Below are positions 34,047 to 43,316 of a DNA stretch of 64,000 nt, piece by piece. The position numbers were made by a program, and so were the translations under genes. Source of the DNA: UBA2336 sp037443645 (GTDB taxonomy: Bacteria > Bacteroidota > Bacteroidia > Cytophagales > Cyclobacteriaceae). The notes beneath the pieces are model-generated. The model did no database searches. It was not told the DNA's origin and was given only the letters and a program-made list of their open reading frames with translations. The stretch covers positions 6,247 through 70,246 of the forward strand of contig JBBINY010000007.1 of the NCBI GenBank assembly GCA_037443645.1. Direction: 5' to 3'. Position 1 is the first letter of the stretch. Every line of letters starts with the position of its first letter.

Positions 34047-35068
34047 GCCCACACGTTCGTGCCTTCCGTACAGTTTTTACAGATTTCGATTTCCTTTCGG
34101 GACTTAAGCAGGGATGCCCGGAATTGATTGTACCGTTCACTAAACCAGATTTCTTCAAACGAATTTTTGGCTAAATCCCCTAGCACAAAGTGTGCGTCTT
34201 TATCGAAGCAGCAGGGCACCACTTTGCCATCCCATGTGATAACACAACTGTGCCACATTTTCCAGCAATGATTATCGAGCGTGTTCTTTATAACGTATTT
34301 TCCGTTGCCGTTTTGTTTATAGCGCGAATACTTGCCTTGCCTTGGGATCAGTTCTGACCCATTTTGGTAATCATAAATCTGGGCAGTTTTGAGCAACACC
34401 TGATCAACCTTCAATTGCTTTGCCAGCCGGTACACATCCGGAACCTGATGTTCGTTTGGCCCCACCACCAAAAACTGAAAAATAACATGCGGGGCTTTTG
34501 ACTTTAATTTCTTTCTCCACCCTAGTATGTTCCGGGTTCCCTCAATCACCTTATCCAGCGATCCTCCAACCCGGTATGCATTGTAAGTTTCCTGCGTTGT
34601 ACCATCGATGGAGATGATCAGGCGATCGAGACCCGACTCCACCGTAAGTCTGGCAGATTCATCGTTAAGATAATGCGCATTGGTTGAAGTAGCCGTGTAA
34701 ATGCTTTTGTTGCTGGCGTAACGCACCATATCCAGAAAATGCGGATTTAGATACGGTTCGCCCTGAAAGTAAAAAATAAGATACGGCAAGGTGGGCGCAA
34801 GCTGATCGATGGCACTTTGGAAAACTTTTTCCTGCAACATTCCGGTTGGCCTGGTGAACGAACGCAAGCCACTGGGGCATTCCGGGCATCGAAGGTTACA
34901 ACTGGTAGTAGGCTCAATGGAAATGCTTATCGGCAGTCCCGTTATGCCGGGCCTCCCTGAGAGGCGCGAGGTATAATAGGAAGAAAGGACCTGTATTGCA
35001 TTGCGGCTTTTCCTGACCGACAATTTTCCCATAATGTTCAGCGCATCGGAAACTCTGCCTTTCATCAT
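34043..35068 (-). CDS. radical SAM/SPASM domain protein
   Basis: 341 residues. The radical SAM motif CNLRCPEC gives C57, C61 and C64 for the catalytic 4Fe-4S cluster; the barrel runs to about residue 260. The C-terminus has SPASM-like Cys residues (HCWKMWHSC, VVPCCFDKD, ICKNC) for auxiliary clusters. Members modify peptides, sugars or cofactors with a 5'-deoxyadenosyl radical; some in Bacteroidota act on glycans or lipids. No precursor peptide gene is seen nearby, so the substrate is open. Confidence 0.9.
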   Translation of the reverse strand: MMKGRVSDALNIMGKLSVRKSRNAIQVLSSYYTSRLSGRPGITGLPISISIEPTTSCNLRCPECPSGLRSFTRPTGMLQEKVFQSAIDQLAPTLPYLIFYFQGEPYLNPHFLDMVRYASNKSIYTATSTNAHYLNDESARLTVESGLDRLIISIDGTTQETYNAYRVGGSLDKVIEGTRNILGWRKKLKSKAPHVIFQFLVVGPNEHQVPDVYRLAKQLKVDQVLLKTAQIYDYQNGSELIPRQGKYSRYKQNGNGKYVIKNTLDNHCWKMWHSCVITWDGKVVPCCFDKDAHFVLGDLAKNSFEEIWFSERYNQFRASLLKSRKEIEICKNCTEGTNVWA

Positions 35069-35141
35069 GCCGGTAAGATAATTTAAAATTAATGGTGAGA
35101 GGGAGTTTTGTTTTTATCTTTCGGGATTACTGCCAGACAAC

Positions 35142-36320
35142 ATGAAACAGCGACTGATTTTTGCATGGCTATTCCTTGGGGCTATACCGGCTTTGGCACA
35201 ACTGGCACTCTCAGATGAAGCAGAAATTTCGGTCATCACCTGCGGCCCCGGCCAAAATGAATTATACTCGGCCTTCGGCCACAGCGCCTTCCGGGTGAAT
35301 GATCCGGTTAATGGATTTGATCTGGCATTCAATTATGGTGTTTTTGATTTCAACCAACCCAACTTCTACCTGAATTTTGCGCGCGGACACAACCTGTACA
35401 AACTGGCCGTTCAGGATTACAAACGATTTGAGTATTTCTACATCCATTACAACCGGTATGTGCACGAACAGGTGCTTAACCTTTCGCAGGCACAAAAACA
35501 GCGGCTATTTGATTACCTGCAATGGAATGCCCGGCCGGAAAATCAAAGTTATTTGTACGACTACTTCTACGACAACTGCGCCACCAAGCTACCGGAAATT
35601 GTTACGAAGGTTTTTGGCGACTCCGTGGTGTTTGACGGATCGTACATTACCCAGTTCCGCTCTTTCCGGGAATTAACCGATCTGTACCTCCAGTGGCAAC
35701 CCTGGGGCGATCTGGGCATTGATATTTGCCTGGGTTTACCAATGGACAAACAGGCTTCACCGCATGAACACATGTTTCTGCCCGATTATGTGGAAGCCGG
35801 GTTTGATCATGCCTCCCTCAGTGGCCTTCCGTTGGTGAAGAATAAAAATATGATCTATGAATCACAGCCGGAAAATTTTAACAACGGACTATTTGTACCG
35901 CTCAACGTCTTCTCATTTTTTGCCCTTGCAGGGATTGCCCTGTCGCTGTACGACAGCAAACGAAAAAAAATTTCCACGTGGCTTGATGTACTTCTGTTCG
36001 GCATAACGGGTGCCATAGGCTTGTTGTTGTTTATCCTGTGGACAGCAACCGATCATCGTGCTGCATCCAATAATTTAAATGTCATCTGGGCACTTCCTAC
36101 CCATTTGCTTGTTGCATTTGCCTTGCTGAAACACCGTCTCTGGCTTAAAAATTATTTCTTACTAACAATCAGCTTGAATGGCGTGCTGCTAGCAACCTGG
36201 GCATGGTTGCCGCAAAAACTTCACTACTCCCTTATACCGGTAGTTATCCTGCTAACGATTCGCTCCTGGGTTCAATACAGGCGGAATTCAAGAGGTATGC
36301 CGGCAATTACCTACAGGTGA
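35142..36320 (+). CDS. DUF4105 (Lnb N-terminal-like) membrane protein
   Basis: 392 residues. A signal peptide (LIFAWLFLGAIPALA) leads to a periplasmic DUF4105 domain (about 22-250) with FGHSAFRV (His47) and YDNCATK (Cys146), the likely catalytic pair of a papain-like fold. Four membrane helices close the protein (about 258-385). The family is linked to lipoprotein N-acylation (Lnb) in Bacteroidota lacking Lnt; assigning that role here is inference. It ends overlapping the lpdA end by 10 bases. Confidence 0.78.
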   Translation: MKQRLIFAWLFLGAIPALAQLALSDEAEISVITCGPGQNELYSAFGHSAFRVNDPVNGFDLAFNYGVFDFNQPNFYLNFARGHNLYKLAVQDYKRFEYFYIHYNRYVHEQVLNLSQAQKQRLFDYLQWNARPENQSYLYDYFYDNCATKLPEIVTKVFGDSVVFDGSYITQFRSFRELTDLYLQWQPWGDLGIDICLGLPMDKQASPHEHMFLPDYVEAGFDHASLSGLPLVKNKNMIYESQPENFNNGLFVPLNVFSFFALAGIALSLYDSKRKKISTWLDVLLFGITGAIGLLLFILWTATDHRAASNNLNVIWALPTHLLVAFALLKHRLWLKNYFLLTISLNGVLLATWAWLPQKLHYSLIPVVILLTIRSWVQYRRNSRGMPAITYR

Positions 36321-37708
36321 ATCGGTCGGTTGGCTGTTGCGGCCAGACATGCTTCTTTCACGGCTTCCATATAAGTAGGATGGGCATGCGACATGCGGGA
36401 AATGTCCTCGGCTGAAGCGCGGTACTCCATAGCCACCACACCGGCCGCGATCATATCGGCAGCCCGGGCGCCAATGATGTGTACCCCTAAAATTTCGTCT
36501 GTTTGCTTATCGGCTAAAATTTTTACAAAACCGTCTGTATCCATGGAAGCGCGCGCCCGACCCAGGGCTTTGTAAGGAAAATTGCCCACTTTATAAGCCC
36601 TGCCAGTCTGCTTTAATTGTTCCTCGGTCTGCCCCACGCTGGCCACTTCAGGCCAGGTATAAACTACACCCGGTATCAGGTTATAGTTTATGTGCGGCTT
36701 TTGTCCGGCCAGTTGTTCAGCAACCAGTACTCCTTCCTCTTCTGCTTTGTGCGCCAGCATGGCGCCCCGCACCACATCGCCAATGGCATAAATGGTATCA
36801 ACCTTTGTTTTCAGGTGGTCATCAACGGGTATCTGTCCTTTCACGGTTTCAATCCCTACTTTCTCCAAGCCCAGCCCTTCGGTATAGGGCCTGCGCCCGA
36901 TGCTGACCAGGCAATAGTCTCCTTTCAATTCGATTTGCTTTCCGCTTTTATCCTCGGCCTTCAATACAACTTCCTTCCCTTTATTTTCAAGGGCTGTCAC
37001 CTTATGACCAAGAAAAACTTCCATACCCAGCTTTTTTGCAACCTTCTGCAATTCCTTTCCGAGTGATCCATCCATGGTAGGGATAAGGTTATCCAGAAAC
37101 TCAACCACCGTAACTTTCGAACCGATGCGTGCATACACGGAACCCAGCTCCATGCCAATAACACCTCCCCCGATCACAATCAGGTGTTTGGGAATTTCTT
37201 TCAGCTCAAGGGCTTCTGTGCTGGAGATTATCCTCTTCTTATCAAAAGGAGCAAAGGGAAGCGGAGTGGGCTTTGAGCCGGTGGCAATGATGATTTTTTC
37301 GGAGGTGATTTTTTTTTCCTTACCATCTGCTGCGGTAACTGTAATCGTGTTCTTATCAACAAACGACCCAACCCCGGTATGTACATCAATCTTATTTTTC
37401 TTCATCAGAAAAGCAATGCCGTCCACATTCGCCTTAACAACACCAGCTTTTCGGCTGATCATCTGGGTAAGGTTAGCCTTGGGTTTCGGTATCTCGATTC
37501 CATGCTCGGCAAACGTATGCCCGGCATTATGAAAATGCTCGGAGGAATCCAGCAATGCTTTTGATGGAATGCATCCTACATTGAGGCAGGTTCCGCCCAG
37601 GGTGGGATACTTCTCAACAATTGCCGTTTTAAATCCCAGTTGCGCGCAGCGGATTGCCGCAACATAACCTCCCGGACCGGAGCCAATAACAATGACTTGA
37701 TAATCCAT
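36311..37708 (-). CDS. lpdA: dihydrolipoyl dehydrogenase (E3)
   Basis: 465 residues. The FAD motif GSGPGGYVAAI is at 9-19, the redox disulfide is C41-C46 in GGTCLNVGCIPSK, an NAD motif GGGVIGMELGS is central, and the C-terminal HAHPTYMEAVKEA holds the catalytic His-Glu. It reoxidises dihydrolipoamide with NAD+. It lies 30 bases after odhB on the same strand, so odhA-odhB-lpdA encode the 2-oxoglutarate dehydrogenase complex; E3 may also serve other complexes. Confidence 0.96.
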   Translation of the reverse strand: MDYQVIVIGSGPGGYVAAIRCAQLGFKTAIVEKYPTLGGTCLNVGCIPSKALLDSSEHFHNAGHTFAEHGIEIPKPKANLTQMISRKAGVVKANVDGIAFLMKKNKIDVHTGVGSFVDKNTITVTAADGKEKKITSEKIIIATGSKPTPLPFAPFDKKRIISSTEALELKEIPKHLIVIGGGVIGMELGSVYARIGSKVTVVEFLDNLIPTMDGSLGKELQKVAKKLGMEVFLGHKVTALENKGKEVVLKAEDKSGKQIELKGDYCLVSIGRRPYTEGLGLEKVGIETVKGQIPVDDHLKTKVDTIYAIGDVVRGAMLAHKAEEEGVLVAEQLAGQKPHINYNLIPGVVYTWPEVASVGQTEEQLKQTGRAYKVGNFPYKALGRARASMDTDGFVKILADKQTDEILGVHIIGARAADMIAAGVVAMEYRASAEDISRMSHAHPTYMEAVKEACLAATANRPIHL

Positions 37709-37738
37709 AACCAGAAAAATTTTTGTTAGCTCATTGGG

Positions 37739-39253
37739 TTACACACCTAATATCAGCCTTCCCGGATCTTCCAGCATCTCTTTCACACGCACCAGGAAGC
37801 TCACCGACTCGCGCCCATCAATAATCCGGTGATCGTACGACATGGCCACATACATTACGGGTGTCACCACAATTTGTCCGTTCTTTACCACCGGGCGCTC
37901 TACGATGTTATGCATCCCCAAAATAGCCGACTGAGGCGGATTAATGATGGGCGTGGAGAGCATGGACCCGAATACGCCACCGTTGGTGATCGAAAAGGTT
38001 CCACCGGTCATTTCTTCAATCGAAAGTTTTCCGTCACGGCCGCGTGCAGCCAGCCGGGCAATTTCTGCTTCGATCTGATCAAACGTGAGCGATTCGGCAT
38101 TTCGGATGACCGGCACTACTAAACCGCGGGGTGTGGAAACGGCAATGGAGATATCGCAATAGTCATGATAAACAATTTCATCCCCATCAATCTGTGCATT
38201 TACTGCCGGCCATTCTTTCAGTGCCTGGCACACGGCCTTGGTAAAGAATGACATAAAACCCAACCCAACTCCATATTTCTCTTTGAACTTATCCTTATAC
38301 TTCGCACGCATGTCCATGATCGGCTTCATGTCTACTTCGTTAAACGTGGTAAGCATGGCCGTTTCATTCTTTACAGCAACAAGGCGTCTGGCAATTGTCT
38401 TACGCAGCGAAGTCATCTTTTCCCTGCGTTGGTTTCGTGTTGCTCCTCCACCGATAACCGGAGGACCGGAAACGGTTTGTTTGCCTGCCTCCTGTTTTGA
38501 GCCGGGCTGCGCTTTCACAGCGTCCTCTTTGGTAATTCTCCCTCCAACACCCGAACCCTGCACTTGCCCTGGCGAAATTCCTTTTTCATCCAGTATTTTT
38601 CCGGCAGCCGGTGAAGGGTGACCTGCTGCATACGATTTATCGCCCGCAGGTTGGGCCGGAGGCATTGGCGTTACAGCAGGAGATGAGACAGAAGTGCCTT
38701 CCATTACCTCAATTCTGCATATCAGCCCGCCAATTGGCAGGGTCTCCTTTTCTTTTGCCACAATGCGCAAAATGCCATTTGCTTCGGCCGGAAGTTCAAA
38801 CGTGGCTTTATCCGATTCTACCTCAGCAATCACTTCATCGAGGCTAACAAAATCACCATCCTTCTTTAACCAGGTTGAAATGGTGACCTCCGTAATTGAC
38901 TCACCCACGGCCGGTACTTTCATTTCTTTTACTGCACCGGTTGCTTTGGGGGCGCTCGCTTTTGTTTCAGGGGAAGCCGCTTTGCTTTCTTCTTTTGACT
39001 TGGATGCCCCACCTCCTGCTGATTCTTCGATCTCACAGATCAACTCACCGATGGGTACGGTATCGCCCTGTTGTTTTTTGATGCGCAATACACCGGTAGC
39101 CGGAGCGGTCAATTCAAAGGTTGCCTTGTCTGATTCGAGCTCGGCAATTACCTCATCCATTTGCACGGTGTCACCATCTTTCTTAGTCCAGTTGGCAACG
39201 GTTACTTCGGTGATGGACTCTCCTACGGTGGGCACTTTTACCTGAATAGCCAT
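37739..39253 (-). CDS. odhB: 2-oxoglutarate dehydrogenase E2, two lipoyl domains
   Basis: 504 residues. Two lipoyl domains are present, each with an ESDKATFEL lipoylation site (K43 and K149). Alanine/Pro/Lys linkers follow, then an E3-binding domain (about 213-250, SPAAGKILDEKGISP) and the acyltransferase core ending with SYDHRIIDGRE. Most OdhB/SucB proteins have one lipoyl domain, so this is a longer form. The neighbouring odhA fixes it as the 2-oxoglutarate rather than pyruvate enzyme. Confidence 0.94.
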   Translation of the reverse strand: MAIQVKVPTVGESITEVTVANWTKKDGDTVQMDEVIAELESDKATFELTAPATGVLRIKKQQGDTVPIGELICEIEESAGGGASKSKEESKAASPETKASAPKATGAVKEMKVPAVGESITEVTISTWLKKDGDFVSLDEVIAEVESDKATFELPAEANGILRIVAKEKETLPIGGLICRIEVMEGTSVSSPAVTPMPPAQPAGDKSYAAGHPSPAAGKILDEKGISPGQVQGSGVGGRITKEDAVKAQPGSKQEAGKQTVSGPPVIGGGATRNQRREKMTSLRKTIARRLVAVKNETAMLTTFNEVDMKPIMDMRAKYKDKFKEKYGVGLGFMSFFTKAVCQALKEWPAVNAQIDGDEIVYHDYCDISIAVSTPRGLVVPVIRNAESLTFDQIEAEIARLAARGRDGKLSIEEMTGGTFSITNGGVFGSMLSTPIINPPQSAILGMHNIVERPVVKNGQIVVTPVMYVAMSYDHRIIDGRESVSFLVRVKEMLEDPGRLILGV

Positions 39254-39288
39254 AGCGGAATAGGGGTTTATACTTATTGGATTAACAA

Positions 39289-42012
39289 TTAAATTTCAAA
39301 AGCCAGGTTTATGATCTTTTCTTGCTCAGCCTTATGCACTTTTGAGTATCCGGTAGCAGGCGATGCGCTTGACTTCCGGGCCACCACTTTCCACTTTTCA
39401 TCCGGCATAAACCGATGGATGTATGCCCAGTAGCCCATGTTATAGGGTTCTTCCTGCGCCCAGATCATCTCTACGTTCTTATATTTTTTGAGTACATTCT
39501 GCAATTGCGCTTTCGGAAATGGATACAACTGTTCCAGCCGGACAATAGCCGTGTCCTTCGCCTTCTTTTTCTGTTGCGCCTCCTGCAGTTCGAAGAACAG
39601 CTTACCGGTACATAGTACCACGCGTTTCACATCCTTTGCCACCGCATTCGGATCGTCAATTACCTCGGTAAACCGGCCTGACGTAAAATCCTTTAGTGGA
39701 GAAACAACTCCCGGATGGCGCAACAGGGATTTGGGTGAGAACACGATACAGGGTTTCCGGAACTCCCATTTCATCTGTCTTCTCAGCAGGTGGAAATAAT
39801 TGGCGGCCGTAGTCATATTCGCCACGATCATATTCAATTCAGAGGCCTGTTGCAGGAAACGCTCAGGCCGGGCACTGCTATGCTCAGGGCCCTGGCCCTC
39901 ATAGCCATGCGGCAGCAACAACACCAATCCATTTTGCCGCTGCCATTTTGATTCGGCACTGGTAATAAACTGGTCAATGATTACCTGCGCCCCGTTAACG
40001 AAGTCACCGAACTGAGCCTCCCAAATAACCAAAGCGTGGGGTGTTGCCAGGGCATACCCATACTCAAATCCCATCACGCCAAACTCCGACAACAGGGAAT
40101 TATACATATGAAGTTTTGCCTGGTCGGCACAGATGTGATTCAACCCGCTGTAGGACTCGTTTGTGTTCACATCCCAGAAGTAGGCGTGGCGGTGCGAAAA
40201 GGTGCCGCGCTTCACATCCTGGCCGGACATGCGCACAATGTATTTTTCGCTGAGCAAAGAGCCGAACGCCAGCAACTCAGCTTCGGCCCAGCCAAGCGCT
40301 TTCGATTCAAAGAATGCATCCTTCCGGTCTTTCAGTAGTTTTTCAATTTGTTTGATGGGCTTAAATCCTTCAGGTATGGAAGTTAGGGCCTTGCCCACTT
40401 TGTCGATTACTGATTGTGATACGGCAGTATCCGGTGATTTATCGAAATCCTCTGCAGTAGCTTTTCGCAATGTCTGCCACTCCTCCTCACGCTCCTGGAA
40501 CTTATAAGGCAATGATTTTTGCTTTACCTCATTTAACCGATCCTGCAATTGATTACGGAAATTCTTATCCATCTCATCGGCCAGTGCTGCATCCACACCA
40601 CTGGATGCCAGTTTTTTTACGTACACTTCACGTGGATTCGGGTGCTTGGCAATTAAACTGTAGAGTCTGGGTTGTGTGAATTTTGGCTCATCGCTTTCGT
40701 TGTGTCCATGCCTTCGATAACAAAGCATGTCGATGAAAATATCCTTACCGAACTTTTGCCGGTATTCAACAGCCAGATTGGATGCAAACGTCACAGCCTC
40801 CGCATCATCGCCATTTACATGCAACACCGGGGCATCGATAATTTTTGCTACATCTGTGCAATAGATTGCGGTGCGTGCATCATCATAGTCGGTAGTAAAA
40901 CCCACCTGGTTGTTAATGACGAAGTGAATAGTGCCGCCTGTTGTATACCCCGGCAACCCCGACATTTGAACAACCTCATATACAAGACCCTGACCGGCTA
41001 CGGCCGCATCGCCATGAATAAGAATGGCCATGGCTTTCGTCAGGTCATTATGGTATTCATCATCAATTTGGCCGCGCGTATATCCTACCACCAGCGGATC
41101 AACCGCCTCGAGGTGTGACGGATTGGGTGTTAGCTTGACGTAAATTTTCTTTCCGGAAGGTGTGTCGATCCGACTGGCATAACCGAGGTGATATTTTACA
41201 TCCCCATCGCCCATCGTGGCATCGGGGTTTACCTGCCCTTCAAACTCAGTGAAGATCTGCTCGTAAGTTTTGCCCAAAATGTTGGCCAATACATTGAGGC
41301 GCCCCCGGTGAGCCATGCCTATCACTACTTCCTTCACATCCAATTCTGCAGCTTTGTTGATAATCGCTTGCATACCAGGAATTGTATTTTCTCCCCCTTC
41401 AAGCGAGAACCGCTTCTGGCCTAAAAACTTTGTATGAAGGAAGTTTTCAAAAACTACCGCCTCATTCAATTTTGCTAAAATTCTTTTCTTTTCCTCCAGG
41501 TCAGGGTTGTGATGGTAATACTCGTTCTCACACTTATTGAAAAACCATTGACGGATGTCGTCATTTCGGATGTAGTTATATTCGAACCCAATCGGACCCA
41601 GGTAAACCGCTTTTAGTTTCTCAACGATGTTGCGCAGCGTAGAGCGCTTCATCCCGATTTCAGACGCCACATCAAATTCAGCATCAAGGTCGGCATCGGA
41701 AAGCCCAAAGAACTTCAAATCAAAATGCACGTTATGATTCCTTCGTTCACGCACCGGATTGGTTTTGGATGCCAGGTGAGCAAATGAACGGTAGGCGAAA
41801 ATCAGGTTTCGAACTTGTGTCTCCTTTATCGATTGAGAATCGGCTCCCGCAACAGTGCCACCATTTTCTCCGTATCGTTGAACAGAAAATTCATAGCCCT
41901 CAAAAAACTTTTGCCAGGTGGCATCAACGGATGCCGGGTCTTTCTTGTAGTTTTGATAGAGTTGGTCGAGGTAGCCAACATCAGCATTGGAGATGTAGGA
42001 GTACTTGTCCAT
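39289..42012 (-). CDS. odhA: 2-oxoglutarate dehydrogenase E1
   Basis: 907 residues from the ATG at 42012 (MDKYSYISNADVGYLDQLY); eight further codons upstream are possible. It has the E1o features: the N-terminal E2-contact helix, FSLEGGENTIPGMQAI, GMAHRGRLNVLANI, the thiamine diphosphate region GDAAVAGQGLVYE and the C-terminal pyrimidine-binding domain. It decarboxylates 2-oxoglutarate and transfers the succinyl group to lipoyl-E2. It is first in the odhA-odhB-lpdA operon. Confidence 0.96.
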   Translation of the reverse strand: MDKYSYISNADVGYLDQLYQNYKKDPASVDATWQKFFEGYEFSVQRYGENGGTVAGADSQSIKETQVRNLIFAYRSFAHLASKTNPVRERRNHNVHFDLKFFGLSDADLDAEFDVASEIGMKRSTLRNIVEKLKAVYLGPIGFEYNYIRNDDIRQWFFNKCENEYYHHNPDLEEKKRILAKLNEAVVFENFLHTKFLGQKRFSLEGGENTIPGMQAIINKAAELDVKEVVIGMAHRGRLNVLANILGKTYEQIFTEFEGQVNPDATMGDGDVKYHLGYASRIDTPSGKKIYVKLTPNPSHLEAVDPLVVGYTRGQIDDEYHNDLTKAMAILIHGDAAVAGQGLVYEVVQMSGLPGYTTGGTIHFVINNQVGFTTDYDDARTAIYCTDVAKIIDAPVLHVNGDDAEAVTFASNLAVEYRQKFGKDIFIDMLCYRRHGHNESDEPKFTQPRLYSLIAKHPNPREVYVKKLASSGVDAALADEMDKNFRNQLQDRLNEVKQKSLPYKFQEREEEWQTLRKATAEDFDKSPDTAVSQSVIDKVGKALTSIPEGFKPIKQIEKLLKDRKDAFFESKALGWAEAELLAFGSLLSEKYIVRMSGQDVKRGTFSHRHAYFWDVNTNESYSGLNHICADQAKLHMYNSLLSEFGVMGFEYGYALATPHALVIWEAQFGDFVNGAQVIIDQFITSAESKWQRQNGLVLLLPHGYEGQGPEHSSARPERFLQQASELNMIVANMTTAANYFHLLRRQMKWEFRKPCIVFSPKSLLRHPGVVSPLKDFTSGRFTEVIDDPNAVAKDVKRVVLCTGKLFFELQEAQQKKKAKDTAIVRLEQLYPFPKAQLQNVLKKYKNVEMIWAQEEPYNMGYWAYIHRFMPDEKWKVVARKSSASPATGYSKVHKAEQEKIINLAFEI

Positions 42013-42033
42013 GGGTCTGTTTGGATAGGGTAC

Positions 42034-42041
42034 CAAATGTA
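42034..42041 (-). promoter_or_regulatory. candidate -7 element of odhA
   Basis: TACATTTG on the minus strand, 21 bases before the odhA start. The -33 site shows only TTT at the expected spacing. Confidence 0.45.
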
Positions 42042-42124
42042 TTGAACCAACTTAGTATATAAAAATTGAATACTCGCGTAAGCAAATATTTAGTACAGGC
42101 TTGGTTCCTTCTCTTAACCAGTAA

Positions 42125-42154
42125 TTGTCAAAAATCAAAAAAGGCCTATATTTG
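42125..42154 (+). promoter_or_regulatory. promoter of rpsP
   Basis: TTG (42125-42127), 19 bases, then TATATTTG (42147-42154), a full match to the Bacteroidota consensus, 41 bases before the rpsP ATG. Confidence 0.8.
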
Positions 42155-42195
42155 CAACCTTTAAAATCAGGACGAGATCCTAAAATCAATTAAAA

Positions 42196-42732
42196 ATGGC
42201 AGTTAAGATCAGATTGGCCCGCAGAGGCCGCAAAAAACTGGCCCGCTACGATGTAGTCATTGCAGACGCCAGGGCACCACGCGATGGTCGCTTTATTGAA
42301 AAAATCGGTACGTACAACCCGTTAACCGTACCGGCAAGCATTGAACTGGATGATGAAAAGGCATTTAAATGGCTGATGAATGGTGCACAACCCTCTGAAA
42401 CCGTAAAAGCAATGCTATCCTACCGGGGAGTTATGTTACGGAAGCATCTTCAAATCGGGGTTATCAAGGGTGCTTTTTCACAGGAAGAAGCCGATCGCAA
42501 ATTGGCCGATTGGAAGAAGGAAAAGGATGCAAAAATTCAGGCTAAACGTGACCGGGTAATAGATACCAGGAAAGCTCAGGCTCAGGAACGTAAAGAGGCT
42601 GAATCAAAGATCAGGGAAGCACGAGCTGAGGCTATTCGCAAAAAGGCAGAAGCCGCTGCGGCCGCAACTGAGGCAGCCCCAACCGAAAGTGAAGGCACCG
42701 CTTCTGAAGCTCCGGCTGAAGCGCAAGGATAA
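42196..42732 (+). CDS. rpsP: 30S ribosomal protein S16 with long C-terminal tail
   Basis: 178 residues. The S16 core (MAVKIRLARRGRKKLARYDVV, IGTYNPL, GAQPSETV) covers about residues 1-85. An extra tail of about 95 residues is charged and helical (RKAQAQERKEAESKIREAR in part) and ends in an Ala/Glu-rich stretch (AAAAATEAAPTESEG). Extended S16 proteins are common in Bacteroidota; the tail role is unknown. The order rpsP-rimM-trmD-rplS is the conserved ribosomal cluster. Confidence 0.95.
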   Translation: MAVKIRLARRGRKKLARYDVVIADARAPRDGRFIEKIGTYNPLTVPASIELDDEKAFKWLMNGAQPSETVKAMLSYRGVMLRKHLQIGVIKGAFSQEEADRKLADWKKEKDAKIQAKRDRVIDTRKAQAQERKEAESKIREARAEAIRKKAEAAAAATEAAPTESEGTASEAPAEAQG

Positions 42733-42756
42733 CCTCTGCTCATCAACAGAACCAAA

Positions 42757-42782
42757 ATGCCAGCCCAGATTGCTGGCATTTT
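42757..42782 (+). terminator. hairpin between rpsP and rimM
   Basis: ATGCCAGC (42757-42764) pairs perfectly with GCTGGCAT (42772-42779) around a 7-base loop, preceded by A and followed by T residues. It sits 15 bases before rimM, so it probably limits read-through from the abundant rpsP message. Confidence 0.7.
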
Positions 42783-42797
42783 CATTATCCGCCATCT

Positions 42798-43313
42798 ATG
42801 AGTGCGAAGGATTACTACAAAATTGGTTTCATCATGAAGCCCCACGGACTGAAGGGTGAAGTAACGGTATCCATTGATCCGGATTCTGCAGTCAACTGGA
42901 ATAACCTCCGCTCGCTTTATGTTTTGATAAATAACCATCCAGTTCCCTACTTTATCAATCATGTATCGCTAAAGGGTGGTAAAGCATACATCAAATTTGA
43001 AGATGTGGGTAATGCCGATGAGGCCCGCAACCTTCAAAAAATGTCTCTCTACCTGCCGAAGTCTGAACGCCCCAAACTTCAACGCGGCCAATTCTATGAC
43101 GATGAAGTGGTGGGTTTTGAAGTGGAGGATGAACTTACGGGACTAATCGGTATTATACAGCGTATGGAGAAAACGGGGCAAAACCGTTTTATCGTAGTAA
43201 AATGCCATCAGAAAGAAGTACTGATTCCAGTCAATGGGCCCTTCATAGCCGGAATTAACAAATCGAAAAAGAAAGTCTCGGTTAACCTTCCAGAGGGATT
43301 TTTGGATATTTGA
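42798..43313 (+). CDS. rimM: 16S rRNA processing protein RimM
   Basis: 171 residues. It has a typical two-domain RimM: N-terminal KIGFIMKPHGLKGEVTVS and C-terminal PRC-barrel RGQFYDDEVVGFEVEDE, closing with PEGFLDI. It binds S19 and assists 30S head maturation. trmD starts 3 bases later. Confidence 0.94.
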   Translation: MSAKDYYKIGFIMKPHGLKGEVTVSIDPDSAVNWNNLRSLYVLINNHPVPYFINHVSLKGGKAYIKFEDVGNADEARNLQKMSLYLPKSERPKLQRGQFYDDEVVGFEVEDELTGLIGIIQRMEKTGQNRFIVVKCHQKEVLIPVNGPFIAGINKSKKKVSVNLPEGFLDI

Positions 43314-43316
43314 TCT

